Part shown: positions 8,809 to 15,559 of the stretch, piece by piece
Position numbering within the stretch: position 1 is the first letter of the stretch
How the letters are laid out: every line of letters starts with the position of its first letter
From: an uncultured Prevotellaceae bacterium
Lineage (GTDB): Bacteria > Bacteroidota > Bacteroidia > Bacteroidales > Bacteroidaceae
DNA length: 64,000 nucleotides
Direction: 5' to 3'
Assembly: GCA_900321425.1 (NCBI GenBank)
Contig: ONWA01000001.1
Coordinates: 1-64,000, forward strand
Program-made: the position numbers and the translations under genes
The notes under the pieces: model-generated
Told to the model about the DNA's origin: nothing
The model's database searches: none
The model's input: the letters and a program-made list of their open reading frames with translations, nothing else

Positions 8809-9054
8809 TTACTTCTCAAGATGATCTACGATATAATCATAGAGGTCATTGAATGTCTGGATCTTGGGCAGATCAGATACAGGAACCTTAATCTTATAGG
8901 TGTACTGAATGATAGCCACGAGGTCAACGAGACTCAAGCTGTCGAGAGCAAGTGTCTCTTTCACATTCGCCGTAGGATCAAAGTTGCTATCCTCTACCTC
9001 AAACTCCTCTGCCAATACGGTGTTTACTTGCTCGATAATTTCTTCACGTGTCAT
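8809..9054 (-). CDS. acyl carrier protein
   Basis: An 81-residue acidic acyl carrier protein. The phosphopantetheine attachment site is Ser39 in LALDSLSLVDLV, which differs from the housekeeping DSLDxVEL motif by a Ser in place of the Asp after Leu, typical of ACPs dedicated to secondary pathways. The position between ketosynthase and dehydratase indicates that it carries the chain made by this operon. Confidence 0.9.
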   Translation of the reverse strand: MTREEIIEQVNTVLAEEFEVEDSNFDPTANVKETLALDSLSLVDLVAIIQYTYKIKVPVSDLPKIQTFNDLYDYIVDHLEK

Positions 9055-9077
9055 AATGATACTCTTTTAAATAATTA

Positions 9078-10301
9078 TTACTTAATGTCTTTTACGATAA
9101 TTGTTGAGTTGGTTCCTCCAAAACCAAAGGAGTTGGACAAGAACATATCAAATTTCTTTTCAATAGTCTCTGGGATGACGTTGACGCAACTGGTGTGCTC
9201 GTCAGGATTCTCAAAGTTGATATTTCCTGCGATGAAGCCATTCTTCATCATCAGCATAGAATAGATCAACTCACTGGCACCTGCCATCCACATCTCATGA
9301 CCTGTCTGACTCTTGGTAGATGTCACAGGCACACGATAATCGCCAAAGATCTGTGCAATCGCCTCAGCCTCACGACCATCACCTGCCCTGGTGGAAGTAG
9401 CATGAGCATTGACATAGCCAATCTGACAAATATCAACACCACCATTGAGCAGAGCCAGCTCCAAAGAACGGGCAGGACCAGCCACGTTAGGTGTAGAGAT
9501 ATGGTCACCATTACCAGAGAATCCCCACCCTACGATCTCTGCCAGGATAGGTGCTCCACGCTTCACGGCATGCTCGTAGCTCTCCAGGATCACAGTAGCA
9601 GCGCCACCACCAGGAACCAGACCGTCGCGATCACGATCGAAAGGACGACAGGCCTTGGTAGGCTCATCCTCACGAACGGAGAATGCCTGAATACCATCAA
9701 AGGATGCTACACTATACATATTCGCCTCCTGAGCACCACCACAGATCACACAATCCTGCAAGCCATCGCGAATCAGCAATGAACCCAAGCCGACAGCCTG
9801 AGAGCTACTTGCACAGGCTGCTGATGCCGTGAGGTTGATACCACGCAGGCGGAACAGACAAGCCAGATTCATGGTAACGGTGGAGTTCATCGACTGGAAG
9901 ATAGCACCACTGCCACAAGCGGCCGTATCGCCAAACTCACGGAACTTGTCAAGGGCACGCATCGTAGACTCTGCCACAGAGTCATTACCATAGATGATAC
10001 CCACCTCGTGCTGATCCAGGAAATCCTGATCAATCTTCGCTGCCTCAAGGGCATCCTTCGTAGCCATATAGGCATACTGGGCTTCTTCAGGCATGAACTG
10101 ACGCATATTACGTGGTACGAAAGGTTTCAGATTAGGAGTCTCCACATGGGCACATAATGCCGAACGGAAGCCGGCATCCTTACGCTCCTGACTAAAGATG
10201 ATACCACTCTTACCAGTATACAAGGACTGGCGCACGTCGTCCAGTGTCTGTCCTAAGCACGACCAGATACCCATTCCTGTTATTACAACTCTTTTTTCCA
10301 T
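9078..10301 (-). CDS. beta-ketoacyl-ACP synthase, FabF-type
   Basis: A 407-residue thiolase-fold condensing enzyme. The Cys-His-His set is present: Cys163 in SAACASSSQA, His300 in NAHATST and His335 in KSQTGHE, with Lys330. All catalytic residues are intact, so it is an active KAS II-type elongating enzyme and not a chain-length factor. The usual KSbeta/CLF partner of aryl-polyene systems is not in the window. It is the second gene of the operon, 23 bases before the ACP. Confidence 0.9.
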   Translation of the reverse strand: MEKRVVITGMGIWSCLGQTLDDVRQSLYTGKSGIIFSQERKDAGFRSALCAHVETPNLKPFVPRNMRQFMPEEAQYAYMATKDALEAAKIDQDFLDQHEVGIIYGNDSVAESTMRALDKFREFGDTAACGSGAIFQSMNSTVTMNLACLFRLRGINLTASAACASSSQAVGLGSLLIRDGLQDCVICGGAQEANMYSVASFDGIQAFSVREDEPTKACRPFDRDRDGLVPGGGAATVILESYEHAVKRGAPILAEIVGWGFSGNGDHISTPNVAGPARSLELALLNGGVDICQIGYVNAHATSTRAGDGREAEAIAQIFGDYRVPVTSTKSQTGHEMWMAGASELIYSMLMMKNGFIAGNINFENPDEHTSCVNVIPETIEKKFDMFLSNSFGFGGTNSTIIVKDIK

Positions 10302-10326
10302 TATCTTCTATTCTAATTTTTCAATT

Positions 10327-11457
10327 CTAAATTTCCTTAAAATAACATCTTCTCCGCTTGACAATATCAGGATTCAGTGGTTTCCACTGCGACAACTCAC
10401 GGATATTGTAATCCAACTGAGGTCCTGTCTCTGCCCACTTGAAACCAAATTTACGATAGATAGGTATCAGATGGTCGAAGAAAATCGCATTCACGCCCAA
10501 ACCCTGGAAGTCAGGACGAACAGCGATGAGCAGCATCTCAGCACTCTCCTCGTATTTCCACTTCAAGGAGCGCAACAGATGATACCAACCGAAAGGCAAC
10601 AGACGGCCATTGGCTTTCTTTAAGGCCTTATTCAGACTACCCATCGTCACAGCGACAGCAATCACCTCTCCATCTTTGTTCTCTACCGCAGGAAGGAGTT
10701 CCAGATTGATGAGCTTCAGGTACTTATCCACAAAGGCATCTGCCTGTCCCTCATTGAATTCAGTAAAACCATAAATGGGGGCATACGCCTCGTTGAGCAG
10801 CTTAAAGATCTTACGCCCATACCCCTCGCGGAAATCTTTGAGGGTCAGCTGACGCACATGTAAATCAAACATCTCCTTTGTCAACTGAGACACACGTGCA
10901 TATTTAGCTGGGACCTCCTGGGGAATATTCACACGAATCTGTACCCAGTCGACCTCTTTCTGATAACCCAACTGCTCCATGATTTGCGGATAGTAAGGAT
11001 AGTTGTAAATCGCTGTCATCGATCCCTCCAGATCGAAATCCTCGACCAACATACCCTCCTTGTCAAAATCGGTGATTCCCAATGGGCCGACGATACGCGT
11101 CATCCCCATGCTCTTGCCATACTTCTCTACAGCGGAAAGCAGCGCCTCAGCCACCTGAGGATTGTCCACGAACTCAATCAGTCCAAAACGGACATCCTTT
11201 TTCTGCCAACGCTCGTTAGCACGATGGTTGACAATAGCAGCGATGCGACCAACGGGCGTTGTTCCCTGATACGCAACAAAGGCCTGGACATCAGAAACCT
11301 CCAACCCTGCATTTTTTTTAGGATTGAAAATCTTTCTCATGTCCATCTCAAGGTCAGGAATGTAGTTCTCGCAGTTCTGATAATGCTTACGAGGAAAATG
11401 AACGAAATCGTTCATGACCTTCCTTGAATCAACCTTCTTGACTGTAATGATATCCAT
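10327..11457 (-). CDS. GNAT-like acyltransferase, first gene of lipid operon
   Basis: A 376-residue soluble protein with a GNAT-like fold in the C-terminal half: VRPDFQGLGVNAIFF fits the acetyl-CoA-binding RxxGxG/A motif of motif A. The N-terminal half (FVAYQGTTPVGRIAAIVNH) looks like a second, degenerate GNAT module. Large double-module proteins like this are common but uncharacterised in Bacteroidota. It is the promoter-proximal gene, 25 bases before the ketosynthase, so it may transfer an acyl group to or from the operon product. No substrate can be named. Confidence 0.65.
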   Translation of the reverse strand: MDIITVKKVDSRKVMNDFVHFPRKHYQNCENYIPDLEMDMRKIFNPKKNAGLEVSDVQAFVAYQGTTPVGRIAAIVNHRANERWQKKDVRFGLIEFVDNPQVAEALLSAVEKYGKSMGMTRIVGPLGITDFDKEGMLVEDFDLEGSMTAIYNYPYYPQIMEQLGYQKEVDWVQIRVNIPQEVPAKYARVSQLTKEMFDLHVRQLTLKDFREGYGRKIFKLLNEAYAPIYGFTEFNEGQADAFVDKYLKLINLELLPAVENKDGEVIAVAVTMGSLNKALKKANGRLLPFGWYHLLRSLKWKYEESAEMLLIAVRPDFQGLGVNAIFFDHLIPIYRKFGFKWAETGPQLDYNIRELSQWKPLNPDIVKRRRCYFKEI

Positions 11458-11465
11458 TTAGGCTG

Positions 11466-11496
11466 CAAAATTACAAATTTTATTTTAAATAACAAA
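11466..11496 (-). promoter_or_regulatory. promoter of the lipid operon
   Basis: On the minus strand TTTG (11496-11493) and TAATTTTG (11473-11466) are separated by exactly 19 nt, an excellent match to the Bacteroidota -33/-7 promoter. The leader would be only a few bases long before the ATG at 11457. Confidence 0.75.
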
Positions 11497-11569
11497 AAAA
11501 ACAAAACTAAAACGCTATATGATGGTTTTTCTTTTAACAAATACAGCCGAAAAAGGGATAGGAACATAG

Positions 11570-11603
11570 AAAAAAAATCCCTTCTGGTTGTTCCAGAAGG
11601 GAT
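11570..11603 (-). terminator. intrinsic terminator of phosphoglucomutase gene
   Basis: A perfect 11-bp stem (11577-11587 with 11593-11603, arm CCAGAAGGGAT) with a 5-base loop, followed on the minus strand by eight T residues. It lies 22 bases after the stop codon of the mutase gene and insulates it from the lipid operon promoter. Confidence 0.9.
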
Positions 11604-11625
11604 GAATGATTGTCTCAAAGAGGAA

Positions 11626-13371
11626 TCAGAGGTTCAGGCTCTTCTTGATGGCCTCGATCTTGGCCTCAGCAGCCTTGGTGCAACGCTCGTAGCAGCCAGC
11701 ACACTCGAAAGAAGGATCCTTCACTTCCGTATAGAACTTGATCTTCGGCTCTGTACCTGAAGGACGTACACTCACCTTGGTACCATCCTCACAGAACCAC
11801 TGCAGCACGTTGCTGGTAGCAGGCATATCGATCTTCTCTACCTTTCCATCAGCATACTTGGCCTCCAGTGACTGGAAGTCTTTCCACAGACAGATCTTCG
11901 AGCCGCCCAACTCCTTTGGTGGGTTGTTACGGAAGTTGGTCATCATCTGCTTAATCTCGTCAGCACCACTCTTTCCTGGACGAACCACATTGATAGTCAC
12001 CTCACGAGAGAAACCGTACTCCTTGTAGATATTCATCAGCAGATCGTAGAGTGTCATACCGTTATCACGAGCCCAAGCAGCGATCTCACAGATCAGACAG
12101 ATAGATGCGGGGGAATCCTTATCCCTTACCTTATCGTATGGCAGGAAGCCGAATGACTCCTCACCGCCACCAATATATTTCTTCTTGCCCTCGTTGACAC
12201 GAATCTCGTTGGCAATCCACTTGAATCCTGTGTAGCAGTCCTTATACTCTACACCATTCTTCTTGGCGATCTCAGCAATGACTTCTGTGGTCACGATGGT
12301 CTTCACCAGGAACTCATTACCCTTCAGCTGACCGAGTTTCTTCTTGTTGGCAATGATATACCAAGAGAACATCATACAGGTCTGGTTACCATTCAGGATC
12401 TCCCACTCACCCTTAGAGTTGCGGCAGACGATAGCCAGACGGTCAGCGTCTGGGTCGGAAGCAATCACGAGGTCGGCATTCAGTTTGGTACCCAACTTCA
12501 TACCCAGTGTCATCGCCTCGGCATTCTCTGGGTTTGGAGAAACGACTGTGGGGAAGTTGCCATCGATCACCATCTGCTCAGGAACGACATGGATATTCTG
12601 GAATCCCCATGAGCGCAGTGCCATTGGAATGATGACACGACCTGTTCCGTGCATCGGCGAATAAACGATATTGAGGTCTTTCTGACGAAGGATCACGTCC
12701 TGGTCAACCATCGCCTCTTTCACTGCCTGGATATAATCCCAGTCCATCTCACCGCCAATAGGAATGATCAGGTCTTTGTTGCCCTCGAATTTCACATCGC
12801 TGATCTTCACCTTGTTCACCTCGTCGATGATACCCTTGTCATGTGGGAACAGTACCTGTGCACCATCATCCCAGTAAGCCTTATAGCCGTTATATTCGCG
12901 TGGGTTGTGAGAAGCGGTTACGTTCACACCAGCCTGACAACCTAAATGACGGATAGCGAATGAGATCTCTGGTGTAGGACGCAGACTCTCAAAGAGATAT
13001 ACCTTGATACCGTTGGCCGAGAAGATGTCGGCAACAGACTCAGCAAACATTCGACCGTTGTTACGACAGTCGTGGCCCACAACTACTGAGCACTGCTTGC
13101 CAGGGAATGCCTTCAGGATATAGTTGGCAAAGCCCTGAGTAGCCATACCCACGATATACTTATTCATTCTGTTGGTACCAGCGCCCATGATACCACGCAG
13201 TCCACCTGTACCAAATTCCAAATCCTGATAGAAAGCGTCGATCAACGCACTCTTGTCTGTGTTGTCGAGCATTGCCTGTACTTCCTTACGGGTCTCCTCA
13301 TCAAAGGCTGGAGCAAGCCATTCTTTTGCACGTGCCTCGCACTGAGCAATCAACTGAGCATTATTTTCCAT
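11626..13371 (-). CDS. phosphoglucomutase/phosphomannomutase
   Basis: A 581-residue alpha-D-phosphohexomutase that interconverts glucose-1-P and glucose-6-P (or mannose phosphates), linking glycolysis to glycogen and nucleotide-sugar synthesis. All four hallmark loops are present: the phosphoserine loop TASHNPREYNGYK, the metal loop ASDPDADRLAI, the sugar loop GGGEESFGF and the phosphate loop RPSGTEPKIKFY. I begin at the ATG at 13371 (MENNAQ), which sits about 30 bases after a promoter; the longer frame would start upstream of that promoter. Length suits the long Bacteroidota PGM class. Confidence 0.93.
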   Translation of the reverse strand: MENNAQLIAQCEARAKEWLAPAFDEETRKEVQAMLDNTDKSALIDAFYQDLEFGTGGLRGIMGAGTNRMNKYIVGMATQGFANYILKAFPGKQCSVVVGHDCRNNGRMFAESVADIFSANGIKVYLFESLRPTPEISFAIRHLGCQAGVNVTASHNPREYNGYKAYWDDGAQVLFPHDKGIIDEVNKVKISDVKFEGNKDLIIPIGGEMDWDYIQAVKEAMVDQDVILRQKDLNIVYSPMHGTGRVIIPMALRSWGFQNIHVVPEQMVIDGNFPTVVSPNPENAEAMTLGMKLGTKLNADLVIASDPDADRLAIVCRNSKGEWEILNGNQTCMMFSWYIIANKKKLGQLKGNEFLVKTIVTTEVIAEIAKKNGVEYKDCYTGFKWIANEIRVNEGKKKYIGGGEESFGFLPYDKVRDKDSPASICLICEIAAWARDNGMTLYDLLMNIYKEYGFSREVTINVVRPGKSGADEIKQMMTNFRNNPPKELGGSKICLWKDFQSLEAKYADGKVEKIDMPATSNVLQWFCEDGTKVSVRPSGTEPKIKFYTEVKDPSFECAGCYERCTKAAEAKIEAIKKSLNL

Positions 13372-13408
13372 ACACCAAATAAAATGTTTTAGATTATTAT
13401 AATATTGA

Positions 13409-13442
13409 CAAAGGTAAGAAAAAAATCTCAAGTTAACACAAA
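13409..13442 (-). promoter_or_regulatory. promoter of phosphoglucomutase gene
   Basis: TACCTTTG on the minus strand (13416-13409) with TTTG at 13442-13439, spacer 22 nt. It predicts a leader of about 30 nt. Confidence 0.6.
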
Positions 13443-13473
13443 AAAACGTATTAATTTGAGATTTTTTAGCATA

Positions 13474-14691
13474 TTATCGTGATTTTAGGATTTTGTCGAC
13501 CTCGTCAAACTGTTTTCCCATGTTCAGATTAAGATAGATCCGATACAAAGGCGAAGCCCAGCTTTTCGGCGATTCTGGCATCATCTCCCGATACTTCTCC
13601 ATATAGGGCCTCGCCTTTTGATAGAGATGGAGGAGATTTTTCTTGTACTTATGGGCATTGGGTTGTTGCTCGATCGTCAACGCTTTGTTCAAATAAGCTA
13701 TACCTATATTATAATAGGCCTCTGGAATGGAGTCGTTGCAATGAAGCAACGCCTCAGTGACGGCGATACACTCGTCGTAACGCTCCTGATTCAACAGAAT
13801 GGTCGACTTCGCAAACAGGAAAATGATATTCTTTGGGTCGACGGCGATTGCCTCATCCGCCACACGGAGCGCCTCTTCAGTCAACTGATGCTGCTGATAG
13901 AAGTCGACCAATCGTGGGAAGAAATAGGGATTGGTAGGAAAATGCTTGAAACCCGTCTCCAGCATTTCACGATATTTCTCATCATCCTTTTGCCAGCTAT
14001 AGGCCTCAGCCAAGTAGCGCAACGTATAAGCATATTTTGCGCTGTCCCTCAGGGCATCATCACGATAACGAATGGTCTTGTCGGCATCATCCATACAATA
14101 GCCGGCATAGGTAGCCCAGTAAGCCGCCTGTGTCATCAGGGAATCGTTCTTCGCATAATCATACTGTTGGAACAGGGGTTGACGGGCACATTCCAGATAT
14201 GCCTGGAAGAATTCGTATGCCTGTGCATAATCCTTTTTGATGATATAATAGGTACCGCCATAAAACAGATTAGGACGATGGAGGTTCAGTTCTGCGGAAT
14301 GGCGCTGACGATACGAGATATTGACTTTCCCCTTCTTATTGGGTAGTGCATCCACGCTATCCAGCATCTCGCCAGCCTCAAGGAGTCTCTTTGACAACTG
14401 ATAGAAGGTTGCCGTATCGTATTTCTCCTTCAGGTACAATTTCTCATTGCCTTGCTCATACTGCATCTTAATGGCCACATATCTGAGATACAGAATCTGT
14501 TTATTCAGTCTGTTGGCCGAATCTTTCAACAGCTTCGTCATCAGTTGCTCAGCCTTATCGTAGTCTTTGCCACTCTTGATATAGGTCCGTGCCTGAGCAA
14601 TCTCCTTTTTCTGGGCTTTCAGCCGTTGTGTTGGTGCGATGATCGCTATCAGAAAGCAGCAAAACAGTATCTTACATATCCTATCTTTCAT
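13474..14691 (-). CDS. exported TPR-repeat protein, paralogue 1
   Basis: A 405-residue protein starting at the ATG at 14691, with a signal peptide (ILFCCFLIAIIAPTQRLKAQ). The rest is helical with several tetratricopeptide-like repeats, for example around AEAYSWQKDDEKYREMLETGFKHFPTNP and AYYNIGIAYLNKA. It shares PNxKGKV, a YF-x-KYLE-like helix and YNxGxxxLNKA with the TPR protein at 15560-16795 and is its probable paralogue. TPR proteins are protein-interaction scaffolds, here in the periplasm; the partner is unknown. Confidence 0.8.
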   Translation of the reverse strand: MKDRICKILFCCFLIAIIAPTQRLKAQKKEIAQARTYIKSGKDYDKAEQLMTKLLKDSANRLNKQILYLRYVAIKMQYEQGNEKLYLKEKYDTATFYQLSKRLLEAGEMLDSVDALPNKKGKVNISYRQRHSAELNLHRPNLFYGGTYYIIKKDYAQAYEFFQAYLECARQPLFQQYDYAKNDSLMTQAAYWATYAGYCMDDADKTIRYRDDALRDSAKYAYTLRYLAEAYSWQKDDEKYREMLETGFKHFPTNPYFFPRLVDFYQQHQLTEEALRVADEAIAVDPKNIIFLFAKSTILLNQERYDECIAVTEALLHCNDSIPEAYYNIGIAYLNKALTIEQQPNAHKYKKNLLHLYQKARPYMEKYREMMPESPKSWASPLYRIYLNLNMGKQFDEVDKILKSR

Positions 14692-14725
14692 GAATATCTT
14701 TTTACCATTTACATCAATGAGGGTG

Positions 14726-14733
14726 CAAAGGTA
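14726..14733 (-). promoter_or_regulatory. -7 box for TPR paralogue 1
   Basis: TACCTTTG on the minus strand, 35 bases upstream of the ATG at 14691. No clear -33 TTTG is seen at the expected distance. Confidence 0.5.
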
Positions 14734-14775
14734 CAAAATATTTTTTGATCACACTATTTTTTCCGTAACAAATGT

Positions 14776-14850
14776 TCAATTCTTCTTGCATTCAGCCCGA
14801 AGGTCTTCGAGCGCTTTATATTCAGCTGGATCAAACTTCGCCAGCGGCAT
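14776..14850 (-). CDS. possible 24-residue small ORF
   Basis: A short frame begins ATG at 14850, two codons after an in-frame TAG, and encodes MPLAKFDPAEYKALEDLR and six further residues ending in CKKN. The composition is protein-like (helical, charged), unlike the AT-rich surroundings. It could be a real microprotein or the eroded C terminus of a lost gene. No ribosome-binding site or promoter supports it. Confidence 0.2.
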   Translation of the reverse strand: MPLAKFDPAEYKALEDLRAECKKN

Positions 14851-14921
14851 AATAGCCTATTTAGAGTCCAAGACCAGACAACTATTGGCCAATTAAACGT
14901 AAGCTTTTCAAAATTCCGTTT

Positions 14922-14960
14922 TCACTTTCTCACTTTCTCACTTTCTCACTTTCTCACTTT
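14922..14960. repeat. TCACTTTC 8-bp tandem repeat
   Basis: Four exact copies of TCACTTTC and a fifth partial copy in tandem. The last copies form part of the left arm of the inverted repeat described at 14947-15154. Confidence 0.9.
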
Positions 14961-15154
14961 TGACATTTAACTTTTTCATCACGACTCTACCAAACATGAC
15001 GGAGTGAGAGGCGAGTGGATAGAAAGAAGGAGGTGATCAGTTAATATATATTATTCATTTATATTATTCATTTATATTATTATATATAATAATATAAATG
15101 AAAGATTTTCGCTTGACAGATTGCAAAAATGCTAATGTCAAAAGTGAGAAAGTG
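14947..15154. repeat. inverted repeat pair enclosing 166 bp
   Basis: The 21 bases at 14947-14967 are an exact reverse complement of 15134-15154 (the right arm begins AATGTCAAAAGTGAG). Extending outward by 14 bases keeps 12 matches, giving arms of about 35 bp with 2 mismatches. The enclosed 166 bp contains a perfect palindrome. The layout resembles invertible promoter segments or miniature inverted-repeat elements. Confidence 0.75.
15049..15102. repeat. 13-bp direct repeats and 36-bp perfect palindrome
   Basis: TATTATTCATTTA occurs twice back to back (15049-15061, 15062-15074) with a partial third copy. From 15067 to 15102 the sequence is a perfect 36-bp palindrome with no spacer, centred between 15084 and 15085, made only of A and T except for one C and one G. 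Confidence 0.9.
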
Positions 15155-15229
15155 GAAAAGTGAGAAACTACCCCTGTTTTTTTCTGAAAAATAATCGGTA
15201 AAAAGCTTGCACAATTCACGAAAAATTCG

Positions 15230-15237
15230 TACCTTTG
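15230..15237 (+). promoter_or_regulatory. promoter of the HU-derived remnant
   Basis: TACCTTTG matches the -7 consensus perfectly; CTTG near 15205-15208 could be a weak -33 box. The transcript would have a leader of about 165 nt before the ATG at 15410. Confidence 0.6.
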
Positions 15238-15409
15238 CATCATAGATGCAAAACTGACAAAAGCGTCTAAAATTTGCGGCATAACTATAGAGAAAATTTT
15301 TCTTAGTGCACGAGAGAGTTTTTCATAGTATAGCAGCAAAAAGCACGAATCAAGGAACAGGTTTTAAGGAATAGGAAAGATTTTTACATCCTTAAAATTT
15401 AACAACATT

Positions 15410-15504
15410 ATGGGACTTAAAGTAAAGGCAGTAGAGAGACTGCTGAGATTTGACAAGAATTCGGCGGGAGAGTACCGCTATGTGATGAAGCCTGAAGTGC
15501 ACAC
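15410..15504 (+). pseudogene. internally deleted HU-like gene (N-terminal remnant)
   Basis: The first 30 codons (beginning MGLKVKAVERLLRFDKN, later YRYVMKPEV) match the N terminus of Bacteroidota HU-like DNA-binding proteins. The family would continue for another 100 or more residues, but here the frame passes directly into a terminator hairpin of the same kind that follows the HU-like gene at 2-466. The frame then happens to stay open antisense to the next gene until 16252, which is not meaningful. I read it as a gene that lost its middle and C terminus but kept promoter, leader, start and a terminator. It could produce a transcript of about 290 nt. The family match is from memory. Confidence 0.65.
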
Positions 15505-15508
15505 AAAA

Positions 15509-15535
15509 GGGCACCCTGATGGGCGCCCCTTTTTG
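15509..15535. terminator. terminator after HU remnant and TPR paralogue 2
   Basis: GGGCACCC pairs with GGGCGCCC (one A-C mismatch, loop TGAT), followed on the plus strand by CTTTTTG and on the minus strand by TTTTGTG. It can serve the HU remnant and the convergent TPR gene. Confidence 0.8.
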
Positions 15536-15559
15536 TATATAAAGACTGATAAAATACGA

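Larger units (their letters stand above)
14851..15229. other. AT-rich intergenic stretch without a gene
   Basis: No supportable gene is present. The stretch holds an 8-bp tandem repeat, a pair of long inverted repeats, a 13-bp direct repeat and a 36-bp perfect palindrome, each listed separately. A possible frame on the minus strand (15064-15339) runs through the palindrome and a promoter and is not protein-like. Confidence 0.7.

Noticed and set aside
15064..15339. 91-codon minus-strand frame in the repeat region
   Set aside because: It passes through the 36-bp palindrome and the promoter at 15230, and its translation is a mix of Ile/Tyr/Asn runs without family resemblance.
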